Notes: generated by a model not told the origin, from the sequence alone. 64,000 bases of DNA from Mixta hanseatica (GCF_023517775.1 NZ_CP082904.1:4030001-4094000), one strand, 5' to 3'; shown: positions 18,409 to 30,009, counted from the first letter of the stretch. Program-made: numbers and translations.

Positions 18409-18549
18409 CGTCTCTATCTTGAGACACTCCACCAGCCATAAAGGTAAGGCCAATCAAATCAAAGAATTATATGTCTCCAGCCAGAGACACAGGCGGTAAA
18501 AACAACGACATCCGCACATGGGCGAATAACGTGCCATAACTTAGAGACA
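18409..18549 (-). promoter_or_regulatory. GlrR-like activator sites and IHF site upstream of glmZ
   Basis: Three copies of the GlrR (QseF) pattern TGTC-N10-GACA lie 140-285 bp before the GlmZ start: 18409-18426 (CGTC form), 18472-18489 (exact) and 18532-18549 (TGCC form). Between the first two, 18457-18469 is an exact match to the IHF pattern WATCAANNNNTTR. This arrangement fits activation of a sigma-54 promoter by GlrR with IHF bending the DNA. Confidence 0.72.
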
Positions 18550-18786
18550 ATCAGGTTCCTTTGCTGTCGACGCTATAATTAAAAATCATCAGGAAGGTAT
18601 AGCTGGTTAAGCAGAGATAGTGGGAAGCGATAAAGGGTAGGTTACGATTTTTTTAGGGTATCTGACGTTGGTTTCGCTTTGTGCAGAAAGTGGATAGCAT
18701 GGCCTTTAAGGCAGCCTTAACGTGACCCATAACATCATTATCGGGGACAGTGAGGATAAATAAAGCAGAAGCAGAATATCAGATAC
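18550..18786. other. Intergenic stretch with no recognised gene
   Basis: Between the glmZ control region and the tRNA cluster I see no ORF with a ribosome site, no RNA motif and no repeat. yifK, which lies by these tRNA genes in E. coli, is absent from the cluster's other side. Confidence 0.5.
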
Positions 18787-18816
18787 AAAAAAACTTGCAT
18801 AAGCAGGTTAATAAGA
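18787..18816 (-). terminator. Likely terminator of the tRNA operon
   Basis: Read on the minus strand, AACCTGC and GCAAGTT form a stem with one mismatch around TTAT, followed by seven T's, just past the last tRNA. Confidence 0.6.
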
Positions 18817-18893
18817 TGGTCGGCGAGAGAGGATTCGAACCTCCGACCCACTGGTCCCAAACCAGTTGCGCTACCAAGCTGCGCTACTCGCCG
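18817..18893 (-). tRNA. proM: tRNA-Pro (UGG)
   Basis: The 77-nt cloverleaf CGGCGAGUAGCGCAG...CUCGCCG includes an encoded CCA; the anticodon loop UUUGGGA has UGG. It is last in the argX-hisR-leuT-proM order known from E. coli. Confidence 0.97.
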
Positions 18894-18924
18894 ACATAAT
18901 GCTCTTATCTTACTTTCTTTTGCC

Positions 18925-19011
18925 TGGTGCGAAGAGAGGGACTTGAACCCTCACGTCCGTTAAGACACTAACACCTGAAGCTAGCGCGTCTACCAATTCC
19001 GCCACCTTCGC
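18925..19011 (-). tRNA. leuT: tRNA-Leu (CAG)
   Basis: An 87-nt class II tRNA with a long variable arm, starting GCGAAGGUGGCGG and ending CCA; the anticodon loop reads UUCAGGU. Confidence 0.97.
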
Positions 19012-19027
19012 ATGTTCCAGCAAAAGT

Positions 19028-19103
19028 TGGGGTGGCTAATGGGACTCGAACCCACGACAACTGGAATCACAATCCAGGGCTCTACCAACTGAGCTATAGC
19101 CAC
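19028..19103 (-). tRNA. hisR: tRNA-His (GUG)
   Basis: A 76-nt tRNA starting GUGGCUAUAGCUC with C73 and encoded CCA; the anticodon is GUG. The extra G-1 identity base is left by processing. Confidence 0.97.
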
Positions 19104-19162
19104 CATTACTTCTTACTACTAACGCGGTAAATGTTACCACCGCAGCTCTTGCGCCCGATTAA

Positions 19163-19239
<77 letters not shown>

Positions 19240-19260
19240 GTAGCGCCGTTGCGGATGGGG

Positions 19261-19289
19261 ATACTACGGATTTGCACCCAACCTGTCCA
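19261..19289 (-). promoter_or_regulatory. Promoter of the argX-hisR-leuT-proM operon
   Basis: On the minus strand -35 TGGACA (19289-19284), a 17-bp spacer and -10 TAGTAT (19266-19261) are followed by the GC-rich CCCCATCCGC, a discriminator of the kind that gives stringent control. Confidence 0.75.
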
Positions 19290-19353
19290 GTGCTTTTTTA
19301 AGAAAAAAACGCGTTTGCTTACGCTTTGTGCATTCCGTCTAAACAAACGCCAC

Positions 19354-19406
19354 TTCAGGGCGGCAAGCGAATAAAAATCCGCCATTTAGCCGTTTACCGC
19401 CCTGAA
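19354..19406 (-). repeat. Inverted repeat downstream of wecG
   Basis: TTCAGGGCGG (19354-19363) and CCGCCCTGAA (19397-19406) are exact complements separated by 33 bases. It may fold at the 3' end of the common antigen transcript, but the long loop and no U tract make a simple terminator unlikely. Confidence 0.5.
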
Positions 19407-19417
19407 ACAGTCTGGCT

Positions 19418-20158
19418 TTAGAGTTGACCGCGGTAGTAATAACCGAGGAATTTTATCAGCCGCAGCTGACGGCGCAGGCGGCTCGGCTGGCTTAACAGGC
19501 GGTAAAGCCACTCCAGCCCCAGCCGTTGCCAGATAACCGGCGCACGCTTAACGTGTCCGGTGAACACATCATAGGTGCCGCCAACGCCCATATAGAGCGC
19601 CTGCGGCCAAACCATCCGGCACGCCTGCATCAGCAGTTCCTGCTTTGGCGACCCCATCGCCACCGTCACGATCTGCGCCCCGCTCTGCGCGACACGCTGG
19701 AATAACGCTTCACTGTCGTCGGCGCTGAAATAGCCGTGCTGCGCGCCAACAATATTAACCTGCCACTGCTGGCGTAGCTTCGCTACCGTCTCTTCCATCA
19801 CCTGCGGCTTGCCGCCGATCAGAAATACTGGAATACCCTGCTGACCGGCGCGCGCCATTAACGCTTCCCATAAATCAGCGCCGGCGATACGCGTCACCTG
19901 CGCCTGCGGATACTTTTTATGGATAGCGCGTACGATACTGATACCGTCCGGGTATTTGATTTCCGCTGCGTCGATCAACTGATGCAGCGCCGGGTTTTCC
20001 TCATAGGCTAATACTTTTTCTGCGTTAATGGCCACCAGGGTGCCGCTACGCGCGGTGCCGCCTGGACAGAGATAATCCAGGCACTCAGCCATGCCGGAAA
20101 AACCGTGTAGCCTGATGCCACGAATCTGGTATGGGGGCGCCTTCGGCGTGACATCCAT
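19418..20158 (-). CDS. wecG: UDP-ManNAcA transferase WecG (lipid II of ECA)
   Basis: WecG moves N-acetylmannosaminuronic acid from UDP-ManNAcA to lipid I (GlcNAc-PP-undecaprenol). Using the ATG of MDVTPKAPP (20158) gives 246 residues, as in E. coli; a GTG five codons up overlaps wzyE. GAGG lies nine bases before this start. GT26 family features: [31 protein letters not shown] and [19 protein letters not shown]. It is the last gene of the cluster. Confidence 0.96.
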   Translation of the reverse strand: MDVTPKAPPYQIRGIRLHGFSGMAECLDYLCPGGTARSGTLVAINAEKVLAYEENPALHQLIDAAEIKYPDGISIVRAIHKKYPQAQVTRIAGADLWEALMARAGQQGIPVFLIGGKPQVMEETVAKLRQQWQVNIVGAQHGYFSADDSEALFQRVAQSGAQIVTVAMGSPKQELLMQACRMVWPQALYMGVGGTYDVFTGHVKRAPVIWQRLGLEWLYRLLSQPSRLRRQLRLIKFLGYYYRGQL

Positions 20159-20159
20159 C

Positions 20160-21533
20160 TTAATAATCCTCACATCTTTCCGCCGCCGGGCGCGCTTCCG
20201 TTATTACGGCTGCGCGGCGATGCGGGCGAATCAAACCAGCGCTATCCAGCAGCCAGAACAGTAGCTTAGCGATCATGACGCAGGCGGCAAAAATCAAACA
20301 GAAAAAAACCACTCGGCTGACAAAGGCATCTAACCCCTCGCGCGCCAGCACAATGATGTTGAACACCGCGCCGAAACAGAAGCTCTGCAAGATAGCTGAC
20401 TTATAGCGATTCGAATGCTGTTTACCGCGCTCATAAAGCCAGTCGAACCATTTGATAATCAGGCCCACCGCAACCGCACCGACCGGGATAAAGGCCGCGC
20501 CGCCCATGACCACCAGCGACCCCAGCAACGTCGGTGAGATCGCCAGGCCCGAGTGGTTGTTCAGCACTTCCCAGGTAAAATAGTTGGCGCTATTCAGCAC
20601 CAGCGAAGGCCGATTCGGCCACAGCCAGCCGGGAATATAGACATAAAAATCGCGAACAATCGGCGCCAGCCCCTGGAAATGGATATTGTCATAGTTCTGC
20701 AACAGCAGCGCCAGGTTCTCCCACGGCGAGAAAGTGTCGCGCGTCAGATAAAGAAAGGTGTACAGCGCCTCTGCGCCGCTGACGTCAAGGTTATAGCGCC
20801 GCAGCGCCAGCCAGAACATTCCCACAATACCGAACGCACCGGCGGCAGCCAGCATCCACAGCGTGATCCAGCCGCGGATAATGCCGATAAAAAGAAACAG
20901 GGCGAAAGCGATAATAATGTTGGCGCGCGTGCCGCCAACAATGGCGTAGGTCAGCAGGCCAAAGGCAACGGTGCTGACAAGAAAGAACAGCCAGGCACGT
21001 CGTCCCGGTTTCAGGAAGTAAACCACCAGCATTGCCGGAATAAAGAAATAGAAGAAGCGTTTAAGCGCAACGCCAGAGACTTCGCTGGAGAATATCTCGC
21101 TGTAGGCATGCAGTCGGAACAGCAGGAAACCGTTACGCATAAAGAAGATCGCCACGGTAATCAGCGCCAGCAGCGCCAGAATGCCCCAAATCAAATGCGC
21201 CTCTACCCGGTTCACGCTAAACAGACTGCGTCCGCTATCGACCCGCCGCGCCCGCAGACGCGTTTTGTAACTGACATAATAGATGGCGTAAAAGCTGCCG
21301 GCCGCCAGCAGCGCCTGTAATAAAAACGCTGGCGGCACCACCGCGACATCAAAACGGAACACCAGCAGGCTGGTTAAGGGAAAACCGAAATAAAAGGTCA
21401 GCAAAAACAATAGCGAAAAAAAGACGTTAAAGTTAAAGCGCACCCGACGGAACTCGCGCCACGTTAGGGTCAGAATAAAGCCCAGCGAAACCAGCCAGAC
21501 CAGCAACAGGCCACCAAACTGCGCGAGACTCAT
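20160..21533 (-). CDS. wzyE: ECA polymerase WzyE
   Basis: WzyE polymerises flipped lipid III repeat units in the periplasmic leaflet. The 457-residue protein (E. coli 450) is almost all membrane segments, about eleven, with a large loop around residues 255-320. Loop stretches such as GGTRANI and [11 protein letters not shown] are conserved. It overlaps wecF by 4 bp and is followed one base later by wecG. Confidence 0.95.
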   Translation of the reverse strand: MSLAQFGGLLLVWLVSLGFILTLTWREFRRVRFNFNVFFSLLFLLTFYFGFPLTSLLVFRFDVAVVPPAFLLQALLAAGSFYAIYYVSYKTRLRARRVDSGRSLFSVNRVEAHLIWGILALLALITVAIFFMRNGFLLFRLHAYSEIFSSEVSGVALKRFFYFFIPAMLVVYFLKPGRRAWLFFLVSTVAFGLLTYAIVGGTRANIIIAFALFLFIGIIRGWITLWMLAAAGAFGIVGMFWLALRRYNLDVSGAEALYTFLYLTRDTFSPWENLALLLQNYDNIHFQGLAPIVRDFYVYIPGWLWPNRPSLVLNSANYFTWEVLNNHSGLAISPTLLGSLVVMGGAAFIPVGAVAVGLIIKWFDWLYERGKQHSNRYKSAILQSFCFGAVFNIIVLAREGLDAFVSRVVFFCLIFAACVMIAKLLFWLLDSAGLIRPHRRAAVITEARPAAERCEDY

Positions 21534-22603
21534 TGCGATTCTCCTTCTGCCAGCGTTAGCGCCTGCTGCCAGCCGGCAACAAAGGCCGGATCGAAGAAGG
21601 CGATACTGCTTTTATCAATTCCGGACAGTTGCTGACGAGCCTGAGCGACAATTTCCGGGCTCAGCGTATCATTATCAAACAGTACGGGAAGCTGCTGCTC
21701 TACCATATCCTGCCAGAACGGATTTTTCCGGTTCAATACCACCGGTACATTAGCCTGCATCAGCAGGCAAAGCGTGCCGATGCCCTGCTGTCGTTCAAAA
21801 ACAAAATAGCCCAAATCGCAGTCGGCGATCAGCTGCAGATAGTCATCAAACGCCATTTTATCGGTGAGCAGCGCGACCTGGCCCTGGGGAAATAGCGCCT
21901 TCGCCGCAGCGCTCACCTGGCTGATATAGGCCTGGTTATTTGGCGGATAACCGAGCGGTACTATCACCCTGAGCTGCTCGCCAAACTGCTGGCGAATAGC
22001 CTGCAGCGCCGGTATATGGCGGTTGCTGGCATCGCCAGAATTCCCTAACAGCAACGTAAAGGTTTTATCCTGACGCTGACGGGCCGGCATCGTTTGATGC
22101 ATCCGCGTAGGGAAATAGAGTAACGAAGCCGGTACGTGCCGATGGCGCTGTTGATAATGGCTGATATCGCCACGGGTAGCGAACAGGTGCGCTATCCGTC
22201 CCTGCGCCAGACGACGCAGCTGATAAAACAGACGGTATTTCAGGCTGCGTGACTCTTCATACAGGTCTGCGCCCCAGACGTGCCAGTAAACCTGCCTGCG
22301 GCGCAAACCACCGTTGAGTAACGCCAGCCACAGCCAGGGGTTAAACTGCCCGTGCAGGAAAAAGCGGGTTTGTCGATCGCGCGCACGCTGCAATACCGCC
22401 TGCGCCAGCGCTTTTTTACTGGCAAAAATGTGCACCTGTAATGCCGGCCAGGCCGCGGCAAGCGCATCATCCTGGCTGACGACCATAAACGTGCGCGGCG
22501 TGCGGCACGGCTGCGCTTGCGCCATTACATCATTAAAAAAGCGCAGGATAGTCTGGTTATGATGCGGAATATCCGAACCCAGTACATGAATCAATGTCGT
22601 CAT
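21530..22603 (-). CDS. wecF: Fuc4NAc transferase WecF
   Basis: WecF adds 4-acetamido-4,6-dideoxygalactose to lipid II, finishing the ECA trisaccharide. The start chosen is the ATG of [16 protein letters not shown] (22603), giving 357 residues (E. coli 359) and a 4-bp ATGA overlap with wzxE; the longer frame begins inside wzxE. GT56 landmarks are [36 protein letters not shown] and [16 protein letters not shown]. Confidence 0.95.
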   Translation of the reverse strand: MTTLIHVLGSDIPHHNQTILRFFNDVMAQAQPCRTPRTFMVVSQDDALAAAWPALQVHIFASKKALAQAVLQRARDRQTRFFLHGQFNPWLWLALLNGGLRRRQVYWHVWGADLYEESRSLKYRLFYQLRRLAQGRIAHLFATRGDISHYQQRHRHVPASLLYFPTRMHQTMPARQRQDKTFTLLLGNSGDASNRHIPALQAIRQQFGEQLRVIVPLGYPPNNQAYISQVSAAAKALFPQGQVALLTDKMAFDDYLQLIADCDLGYFVFERQQGIGTLCLLMQANVPVVLNRKNPFWQDMVEQQLPVLFDNDTLSPEIVAQARQQLSGIDKSSIAFFDPAFVAGWQQALTLAEGESQ

Positions 22604-23850
22604 ACTCTTCGGCGATAAATCAAAAAGGCGCATAAACAGAGCGCGAAATAGACAATATAGGTAGCCATATACGCCTGAGCGGCGCCAATCGCGCCGTAAG
22701 ACGGAATCAACCAGCGTGAAAATGCGGTCAGCAATATAAACTGGCTAAGCTCGGCGGCAATATAAAAACGCAGCGAGGCTTTCGCAATTACCAAATAGCC
22801 GAAAACATAGGCTCCGACCTTAAGCACATCGCCAACCAACTGCCAGATAAAGAGATCGCGCATGCCGACAAACTGACTGGAAAACAGCAGCCAGATCGCC
22901 ACATCACGCAGCAGCCAGACACAAAAGCCTACGGCGGCCACCGCCGGCAGCACAAAGCGCAGCGTACGGAAAATTTCACGTGAGATCTCGACCTTTGAAT
23001 TCAGGCGTGAGAGGGTCGGCAGCAGCCAGACGCTAAAAGTAGCGGTAATAAACTGCAGCCAGGCATCGGAAATCGTAGTAACGCCCTGCCACAGCCCCAC
23101 CTCTTCCCAGCTATAGCGCGCCGCCAGCAGGTTACGCATCATCATCCAGGCGATGGGCAGCGTGGCGGAGGTGATCAGCGCCATCAACGTAAACTTAGCC
23201 AGTTGACGCGCCAGCTCCCCTTGCCAGCGCGGCGCCAGCGCCCGCAGCGGTAGATGATCGCGCTTTATCAGCAGCAGCAAAGCCGGAATCACGATCAGCG
23301 CCGGCACCAGCGCCAATCCGACCAGCGCGCCGCTATAGCCGCCGAGCCAGTAACAGATAACATAGCCGATCACGCCAATCACGCTGCCCGCCATCAGCGA
23401 AAGCGCATTACCCATCGCATCGCGGAACCCTTTCATGATCGCCAGCGCCAGGTTGGCCCAGGCGATCCCCATCTGTAAAAAGGCCACGATGCGGATCACC
23501 TGTTGGTAGCGATCGTGGCCAAACAGCAATTCACTAATGGGCGCAGCGGCCAGCAAAAAAACCACCGCCAGCAGCGTGGAGAAACCGAGCACCATGGTGG
23601 CGGCGGTGCCGGTAACGGCGGCCAGCTGCGGCGGCTGCTGTTGGTACTGCGCAACATATTTGGTAACGCCGTTAAAAATACCGGCTCCCGCCAGCACGCC
23701 CAGCACGGTAATCAGCTGGCGGAAGTTACCCGCCTGGCCCACGCCTTCCGGCCCAAAGCTAACCGCAAGCAGCTTTACCACCAGCAAACCGGCAGCAATT
23801 TTTACCAGCGTGGACGCTGCCGTCCACACCGAGGCTTTTGCAAGTGACAT
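22600..23850 (-). CDS. wzxE: Lipid III flippase WzxE
   Basis: WzxE turns the undecaprenyl-linked ECA trisaccharide to the periplasmic side. It is 416 residues, the E. coli length, with about twelve membrane segments and the polysaccharide-transporter (MATE-like) pattern; conserved stretches are [15 protein letters not shown] near the start and [18 protein letters not shown] in the middle. It starts one base after wecE. Confidence 0.96.
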   Translation of the reverse strand: MSLAKASVWTAASTLVKIAAGLLVVKLLAVSFGPEGVGQAGNFRQLITVLGVLAGAGIFNGVTKYVAQYQQQPPQLAAVTGTAATMVLGFSTLLAVVFLLAAAPISELLFGHDRYQQVIRIVAFLQMGIAWANLALAIMKGFRDAMGNALSLMAGSVIGVIGYVICYWLGGYSGALVGLALVPALIVIPALLLLIKRDHLPLRALAPRWQGELARQLAKFTLMALITSATLPIAWMMMRNLLAARYSWEEVGLWQGVTTISDAWLQFITATFSVWLLPTLSRLNSKVEISREIFRTLRFVLPAVAAVGFCVWLLRDVAIWLLFSSQFVGMRDLFIWQLVGDVLKVGAYVFGYLVIAKASLRFYIAAELSQFILLTAFSRWLIPSYGAIGAAQAYMATYIVYFALCLCAFLIYRRRV

Positions 23851-23851
23851 A

Positions 23852-24982
23852 TCAGGAGAAGAAGCTCAGCAGAGAATTAATAACGGTGCTTTGATTGTTC
23901 TCGGACAAGTTATAGAACAGCGGCAGACGCAGCAGGCGTTCGCTTTCGATGGTGGTATAGCGATCTTCGTCCGCAAAGCGGCCAAACTGCGCTCCCGCCG
24001 GCGAGCTATGCAGCGGAATATAATGAAATACCGCCAGTATCTCGGCCTCTTTTAACCAGTTGATCAGTGCCACCCGATCGTCCGCATCGCGCAGTTTAAT
24101 GTAAAACATATGCGCGTTATGTTCGCAGTGCGACGGGATGACCGGCAGTTCAATACGGCCACGGGCAGCAACCGGCTTCAGGGCGTCATAATAACGCTGC
24201 CAAAGATACAGCCGCTGCTGATTAATGCGTGTTGCCGCTTCCAGCTGCGCCCAGAGGTAGGCCGCCTGCAAATCAGACATCAGATAGCTAGAACCAATAT
24301 CGCGCCAGGTATATTTATCTACCTGACCACGGAAAAACTGGCTGCGGTTAGTGCCTTTCTCGCGGATAATTTCCGCACGCTCCACCAACGCGCTATCGTT
24401 AATCAGCGTGGCGCCGCCTTCACCGCCTGCGGTGTAGTTTTTCGTTTCGTGAAAGCTGAAACAGCCAATATGGCCGATGCTGCCCAGCGCGCGTCCTTTA
24501 TATGTGGACATCACGCCCTGCGCCGCATCTTCAATCACATACAGCTGATACTTTTGCGCCAGCGCCATAATCGCGTCCATTTCGCAGGCCACGCCCGCAT
24601 AGTGCACCGGCACGATAGCGCGCGTTTTTTCAGTGATGGCCGCCTCAATACGGGTTTCATCAATATTCATCGTCTCAGGATGCACATCAACAAAGACAAT
24701 TTTCGCGCCGCGCAGGACAAACGCATTGGCAGTAGAAACAAAAGTGTAGCTCGGCATGATCACTTCATCACCGGGCTGGATATTGATCAGCAGCGCGGCC
24801 ATTTCCAGCGACGCGGTGCAGGAAGGCGTCAGCAAAACCTTTTTACTGGCGAAACGCTGCTCCATCCACTGCTGGCAGCGACGCGTAAAGCCGCCGTCGC
24901 CGCACAGCTTGCCGCTGCCTATGGCGGATTGCATATATTCAACTTCGGTTCCCACCACCGGTGGCGCATTAAATGGAATCAT
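23852..24982 (-). CDS. wecE: dTDP-4-amino-4,6-dideoxygalactose transaminase WecE
   Basis: WecE makes dTDP-Fuc4N from the 4-keto sugar with glutamate and PLP. The ATG of MIPFNAPPVVG (24982) gives 376 residues, the E. coli length; the longer open frame runs into wecD. The PLP lysine is in SFHETKNYTAGEGG-type context (SFHETKNYTAGGEGGA, about K181), and TPSCTASLEMAA binds the cofactor phosphate. Confidence 0.97.
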   Translation of the reverse strand: MIPFNAPPVVGTEVEYMQSAIGSGKLCGDGGFTRRCQQWMEQRFASKKVLLTPSCTASLEMAALLINIQPGDEVIMPSYTFVSTANAFVLRGAKIVFVDVHPETMNIDETRIEAAITEKTRAIVPVHYAGVACEMDAIMALAQKYQLYVIEDAAQGVMSTYKGRALGSIGHIGCFSFHETKNYTAGGEGGATLINDSALVERAEIIREKGTNRSQFFRGQVDKYTWRDIGSSYLMSDLQAAYLWAQLEAATRINQQRLYLWQRYYDALKPVAARGRIELPVIPSHCEHNAHMFYIKLRDADDRVALINWLKEAEILAVFHYIPLHSSPAGAQFGRFADEDRYTTIESERLLRLPLFYNLSENNQSTVINSLLSFFS

Positions 24983-24986
24983 GACG

Positions 24987-25679
24987 TTACCTGTATAACC
25001 AGTAGGCGGTGCTCTCAAGGGTGGCACCGCAACGAAGATAGAGCCGCATTGCGGCCAGATTGCTAAGCTGCGTCGCAACGCGCAGTCTGCTGCGCCGCCG
25101 CGCCCGGCACCAGTCAAGCGCCGCCAACATCAGCCGCGTGCCGACGCCCTGTCCCTGAGCCGTCGGCAGCGTGGCCAGCAGGCCGATACGCGCCTCATCA
25201 GCGCCCAGCTCGCGCAGCGAAACGAATCCCTGCAGCTTGCCCTGATCATCATGCGCAATCAGACACTGATTATCGAAAGTGCCGCGCACCGCGTTTTCGA
25301 TCCATTGCGCATAAAAGCGCGCACTGTCGTGCGGTTGATACCAGGGCGCGCGGAAACGGCTGTAAGCGAAGGCGGCGCCAGCGGCGGTACGCAGCGCCGG
25401 GATATGCTCCGGACGCGCAATACGAATTCCGGACTGCCGCTCACCGGCAGCCACCGTCAGTTGTAGATCCGCTTCCCCTTCCACCAGGCGAAACCCCAGC
25501 TGTTGCAGCGTATCCAGCTGCGCTGTTTGTTGGCTATCGACTTTTGCCTGCACCAGATCAAATGCGTCAAGCTGCGCCAGATCGAGCGTAGCCGCGGCAT
25601 CCCAGACCAGCTGAGCGCCGTTGCGCTGAAAGAAGGCATTTTCCCAGTCGAGGGGTTTAATACTGGCGTGGACGCGCAT
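24987..25679 (-). CDS. wecD: dTDP-fucosamine acetyltransferase WecD
   Basis: WecD acetylates dTDP-Fuc4N with acetyl-CoA to dTDP-Fuc4NAc. The start at [17 protein letters not shown] (25679) gives 230 residues (E. coli 224) and places the first 23 bp inside the end of rmlA2. The GNAT fold shows in [20 protein letters not shown] (acetyl-CoA loop, near 170) and the conserved end ESTAYWLYR. Confidence 0.95.
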   Translation of the reverse strand: MRVHASIKPLDWENAFFQRNGAQLVWDAAATLDLAQLDAFDLVQAKVDSQQTAQLDTLQQLGFRLVEGEADLQLTVAAGERQSGIRIARPEHIPALRTAAGAAFAYSRFRAPWYQPHDSARFYAQWIENAVRGTFDNQCLIAHDDQGKLQGFVSLRELGADEARIGLLATLPTAQGQGVGTRLMLAALDWCRARRRSRLRVATQLSNLAAMRLYLRCGATLESTAYWLYR

Positions 25680-26538
25680 GTAAAATATCCAGCAGGTACT
25701 GGCCGTAGCCGGTTTTATGCAGAGCCTGAGCCGCACGGCGCAGACTATCATCGTCCAGCCAGCCGTTGCGCCAGGCGATCTCTTCCAGACAGGCGATTTT
25801 AAAGCCCTGCCGTTTCTCCACCGTTTGCACAAAGGTGCTGGCTTCAATCAGGCTGTCATGCGTACCGGTATCCAGCCAGGCAAAGCCGCGGCCCAACAGT
25901 TCCACGCTTAGCTCGCCCTGCTCCAGATAGCGCTGGTTAATCGACGTAATTTCCAGCTCGCCGCGCTCCGAAGGCTTAACCTGACGAGCGAAGTCCACGA
26001 CCTGGCTATCGTAAAAGTAGAGCCCGGTGATCGCCCAGTTAGATTTGGGTTTGGTCGGCTTCTCTTCCAGTGAAATCGCCCGGAAATCATCATCAAATTC
26101 CACGACGCCAAAGCGCTCCGGATCCATAACCTGATAGCCAAATACCGTAGCGCCCTGACTGCGCGCCGCCACCTTTTTCAGCTTGGGACTGAAACCCTGG
26201 CCGAACCAGATGTTATCGCCCAACGCCAGGCAGCTCGGCTCGCCGTTAAGAAATGTTTCGCCAATGATAAAGGCCTGCGCCAGCCCATCCGGACTGGGCT
26301 GGGCCGCATACTCCAGCCGGATGCCGAATTCGCTGCCGTTACCCAACAATCGTTGAAAGTGCGGCATATCATCCGGCGTGGTGATAATCAGAATTTCACG
26401 AATGCCTGCCAGCATTAATACCGACAGGGGATAGTAGATCATCGGCTTGTCATAGATGGGCAACAGCTGTTTCGATATCCCACGGGTAATGGGATGCAGC
26501 CGCGTGCCGGATCCACCGGCCAGAATAATGCCTTTCAT
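25657..26538 (-). CDS. rffH: Glucose-1-phosphate thymidylyltransferase (RffH/RmlA2)
   Basis: This makes dTDP-glucose, the precursor of dTDP-Fuc4NAc. It has 293 residues, as in E. coli RffH. The nucleotide loop is GGSGTRLHP at 8-16, then [25 protein letters not shown] and WLDTGTHDS. It overlaps wecD and lies 11 bp after rffG. Confidence 0.96.
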   Translation of the reverse strand: MKGIILAGGSGTRLHPITRGISKQLLPIYDKPMIYYPLSVLMLAGIREILIITTPDDMPHFQRLLGNGSEFGIRLEYAAQPSPDGLAQAFIIGETFLNGEPSCLALGDNIWFGQGFSPKLKKVAARSQGATVFGYQVMDPERFGVVEFDDDFRAISLEEKPTKPKSNWAITGLYFYDSQVVDFARQVKPSERGELEITSINQRYLEQGELSVELLGRGFAWLDTGTHDSLIEASTFVQTVEKRQGFKIACLEEIAWRNGWLDDDSLRRAAQALHKTGYGQYLLDILHARPRQY

Positions 26539-26549
26539 TGTGATTCGCC

Positions 26550-27623
26550 TCAGTGAGAGGAAGAAAGCCCGAGCCGCTCGCCCTGATAGCTGCCATCAAG
26601 AATGCTGCGCCACCAGCTCTCATGACTTAAATACCACTGCACCGTTTTACGCAGGCCGCTTGCAAATGTCTCCTGCGGGCGCCAGCCCAGCTCGCGCTCG
26701 ATTTTACCGGCATCGATGGCATAGCGCTGATCGTGGCCAGGACGATCGGTGACAAAGGTAATCAAATCGCGGAAGTGGGCAATGCCCGCCGGTTTGGCCG
26801 GCGCCAGTTCTTCCAGCAGATCGCACAGCGTCTCTACCACGTCGATATTGCGCTGTTCGTTATGACCGCCAATGTTATAGGTCTCTCCGGCTTTGCCCTT
26901 GCTCACCACGGTGACCAGCGCCCGCGCATGATCTTCCACATACAGCCAGTCGCGGATCTGTCCGCCGTCGCCATACACCGGCAGCGGTTTGCCTGCCAGC
27001 GCGTTGATAATCATCAGCGGAATCAGCTTTTCGGGAAAATGATACGGCCCGTAGTTGTTGGAGCAGTTGGTGACAATAACCGGCAGACCGTAGGTGCGCA
27101 TCCAGGCGCGTACCAGATGATCGCTGCTGGCTTTGCTGGCAGAGTAAGGGCTGCTGGGCGCGTAAGGGGTGGTTTCGGTAAAGAAATCATCGCTGCCGTG
27201 CAGATCGCCAAACACTTCATCCGTAGAGATATGGTGGAAAATAAACGCCGCCTGTTTTTCAGCGGGCAGGCTGCGCCAGTAATGACGCGCCGCTTCCAGC
27301 ATCTGCCAGGTGCCGATAATATTAGTTTCCATAAACGGCCAGGAGCTGTCGATTGAACGGTCGACGTGGCTTTCCGCCGCCAGGTGCATAATGCAGTCCG
27401 GCTGATAGTGCGCCATCAGGCGATCCAGTTCGGCGCGATCGCAGATATCTACCTTCTCAAAGGCGAAGCGATCGCTCTCGGCAACCGGCGCCAGTGACGA
27501 AAGATTACCGGCATAGGTCAGCTTATCGACCACCACCACCCGGTGTTCCGTCTGTTGAATAAGATGGCGTACCACCGCCGAACCGATAAAACCCGCGCCG
27601 CCGGTAACCAGAAATTGTTTCAT
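26550..27623 (-). CDS. rffG: dTDP-glucose 4,6-dehydratase (RffG)
   Basis: RffG forms dTDP-4-keto-6-deoxyglucose. AAGGAG is seven bases before the ATG of MKQFLVTGG (27623) but only one base from the ATG two codons earlier, so the former is chosen; it also overlaps the wecC stop as ATGA. The 357-residue product (E. coli 355) has the NAD motif [20 protein letters not shown] and the catalytic YSASK. Confidence 0.96.
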   Translation of the reverse strand: MKQFLVTGGAGFIGSAVVRHLIQQTEHRVVVVDKLTYAGNLSSLAPVAESDRFAFEKVDICDRAELDRLMAHYQPDCIMHLAAESHVDRSIDSSWPFMETNIIGTWQMLEAARHYWRSLPAEKQAAFIFHHISTDEVFGDLHGSDDFFTETTPYAPSSPYSASKASSDHLVRAWMRTYGLPVIVTNCSNNYGPYHFPEKLIPLMIINALAGKPLPVYGDGGQIRDWLYVEDHARALVTVVSKGKAGETYNIGGHNEQRNIDVVETLCDLLEELAPAKPAGIAHFRDLITFVTDRPGHDQRYAIDAGKIERELGWRPQETFASGLRKTVQWYLSHESWWRSILDGSYQGERLGLSSSH

Positions 27624-28882
27624 CGCCATACTCCTTTGGTATCCACGACCCAACGCTGGGCGACCTGCTCGCCGCTCACCGCTTTAAAGGCGTGATGATC
27701 GACCAGCATCACCAATACGTCAGCGCCGACAAGCGCCTGCTCCAGCGAGACCAGCGTCGCCTCGTCAGACAGCGCCGCCGGGATCTGCTGCACATTAGGC
27801 TCCACCACCCAGGTGGTGCCGCTATGCCAGGAAGCGACCAGATGCGCCACTTCCATTGCCGGGCTTTCACGCAGATCGTCGATATTAGGTTTAAACGCCA
27901 GGCCAAAGCAGGCGATGGTTAATTCACTGGCGCGCTTACCGCTCTCGCTCAGGCAGTCAGCCACCGCTGCTTTAACCTGATCCAGCACCCAGTGCGGCTT
28001 GGCGTCATTCACTTCACGTGCGGTGCGGATAAGACGCGCCAGCTCAGGGTTTTGCGCCACAATAAACCAGGGATCGACCGCAATGCAGTGACCGCCGACG
28101 CCCGGCCCCGGTTGCAGAATATTGACGCGCGGATGGCGGTTAGCCAACGCGATCAGTTCCCACACGTTGATGCCCTGCTGCGCGCAAATCAGCGACAGTT
28201 CGTTCGCAAAGGCAATATTGACGTCACGGAAGCTATTTTCCGTTAGCTTACACATTTCAGCGGTGCGGGCATGGGTTACCACGCATTCGCCTTCCAGAAA
28301 AATGCGGTACAGCTCGCTGGCGCGCTCAGAACAGGCTGGCGTCATACCACCAATAACGCGATCATTTTTAATCAGCTCAACCATCACCTGGCCGGGCAAT
28401 ACCCTTTCAGGGCAGTAGGCGATATGAATATCAGGGCGCTCCGGCTGCTGTTGCGGGAACGTCAAATCCGGGCGCGCTTCGGCCAGCCAATGCGCCATCT
28501 GTTCCGTTGCGCCAACCGGCGATGTTGATTCCAGAATGACTAAATCGCCCGGCTTCAATACCGGCGCCAGCGACAGCGCCGCCGCCTGCACATAGCGCAT
28601 ATCAGGTTGATGATCGCCTTTAAACGGCGTAGGAACGGCGATCAGAAACGCATCGGCCGCCTCCGGCTGCGTGGCGGCGCGAAGAAAGCCATCCTGTACC
28701 GCCTGCCTGACCACCGTATCCAGATCGGGCTCGACGATATGAATTTCGCCACGGTTAATGGTTTCGACCGCCCGCGCATTAATATCAATTCCCACGACAT
28801 GCTGCTGGCGCGATGCAAACGCGGCGGCGGTAGGCAGCCCGATATAGCCGAGTCCAATAACCGAAATTGTTTTAAAACTCAT
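27620..28882 (-). CDS. wecC: UDP-N-acetyl-D-mannosamine dehydrogenase WecC
   Basis: WecC oxidises UDP-ManNAc to UDP-ManNAcA with two NAD+. It has 420 residues, as in E. coli. [14 protein letters not shown] near the start binds NAD; the catalytic cysteine is in [13 protein letters not shown] (about 266). It overlaps wecB and rffG by 4 bp each. Confidence 0.97.
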   Translation of the reverse strand: MSFKTISVIGLGYIGLPTAAAFASRQQHVVGIDINARAVETINRGEIHIVEPDLDTVVRQAVQDGFLRAATQPEAADAFLIAVPTPFKGDHQPDMRYVQAAALSLAPVLKPGDLVILESTSPVGATEQMAHWLAEARPDLTFPQQQPERPDIHIAYCPERVLPGQVMVELIKNDRVIGGMTPACSERASELYRIFLEGECVVTHARTAEMCKLTENSFRDVNIAFANELSLICAQQGINVWELIALANRHPRVNILQPGPGVGGHCIAVDPWFIVAQNPELARLIRTAREVNDAKPHWVLDQVKAAVADCLSESGKRASELTIACFGLAFKPNIDDLRESPAMEVAHLVASWHSGTTWVVEPNVQQIPAALSDEATLVSLEQALVGADVLVMLVDHHAFKAVSGEQVAQRWVVDTKGVWR

Positions 28883-30009
28883 AATGTTACTCTGTGATTT
28901 TTTAGCGCCTGCAGAATGCGGGCGCAGGCATGACCATCGCCATACGGATTATGCGCATGGCTCATTGCCTGCCAGGCGTCTTCATGGGTGAGCAGACGGG
29001 TAACCTCTGCCACAATTTTTTCTTCGCTGGTTCCCACCAGGCGCACCGTTCCGGCGTCAATCGCCTCCGGGCGCTCTGTGGTTTCACGCATTACCAGCAC
29101 GGGTTTACCCAGCGATGGCGCTTCTTCCTGAATACCGCCGGAATCGGTCAGAATTAACCACGCGCGATTCATCAACCAGACAAAGGGCAAATATTCTTGC
29201 GGCTCAATAAGGATAATATTGTCGATGCCGCTCAGGATACGTTTAACCGGCTCGCTAACATTAGGATTCAGGTGTACCGGATAAACAATCTGAATATCAG
29301 GATGCTGCCGCGCCAGCGTCGCCAGCGCGCTGCAGATACGCTCAAAGCCATCGCCAAAACTTTCACGGCGATGTCCGGTGACCAGAATCAACTTTTTCGT
29401 CGCATCCAGAAAAGGGTAACGCGCCGCCAGGCTCGCATCGTGCTGGCGATCGGAAAGAATGCGATCGCGCACCCAGAACAGCGCATCGATCACCGTGTTG
29501 CCGGTGACGAATATCTGGCTATCCGGCAAGTTTTCGCGCAGCAGGTTCCGTCGGGAGTATTCGGTTGGTGTAAAGTGCCACGTAGCCAGATGCCCGGTCA
29601 GCTTGCGATTCGCTTCCTCCGGCCAGGGAGAATAGAGATTGCCGGTACGCAAACCCGCCTCAACGTGTCCCACCGGGATGCGATGATAAAACGCCGCCAG
29701 GCTGGCTGCCAACGTCGTGGTAGTATCACCATGAACCAGTACCACATCTGGACGGAACGAGGAAAATACACCTTTCAGCCCTTCCAGTATGCGGCTGGTA
29801 ATTTCCGTCAACCCCTGCTCCGGGCGCATAATATCCAGATCGTAGTCCGGCGTAAGCGCAAAAAGGTGCAGAACCTGATCGAGCATCTCACGATGCTGGG
29901 CCGTTACACACAGGCGGGCATCAAAGGCGTCATCATGCGCCAGCGCATGCACCAGCGGCGCCATTTTAATAGCTTCCGGCCTCGTGCCAAAAACGGTAAG
30001 TACTTTCAC
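28879..30009 (-). CDS. wecB: UDP-N-acetylglucosamine 2-epimerase WecB
   Basis: The non-hydrolysing epimerase turns UDP-GlcNAc into UDP-ManNAc. It has 376 residues, as in E. coli. Typical stretches are [38 protein letters not shown], and [17 protein letters not shown]. The wzzE gene lies 57 bp upstream. Confidence 0.97.
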   Translation of the reverse strand: MKVLTVFGTRPEAIKMAPLVHALAHDDAFDARLCVTAQHREMLDQVLHLFALTPDYDLDIMRPEQGLTEITSRILEGLKGVFSSFRPDVVLVHGDTTTTLAASLAAFYHRIPVGHVEAGLRTGNLYSPWPEEANRKLTGHLATWHFTPTEYSRRNLLRENLPDSQIFVTGNTVIDALFWVRDRILSDRQHDASLAARYPFLDATKKLILVTGHRRESFGDGFERICSALATLARQHPDIQIVYPVHLNPNVSEPVKRILSGIDNIILIEPQEYLPFVWLMNRAWLILTDSGGIQEEAPSLGKPVLVMRETTERPEAIDAGTVRLVGTSEEKIVAEVTRLLTHEDAWQAMSHAHNPYGDGHACARILQALKNHRVTL

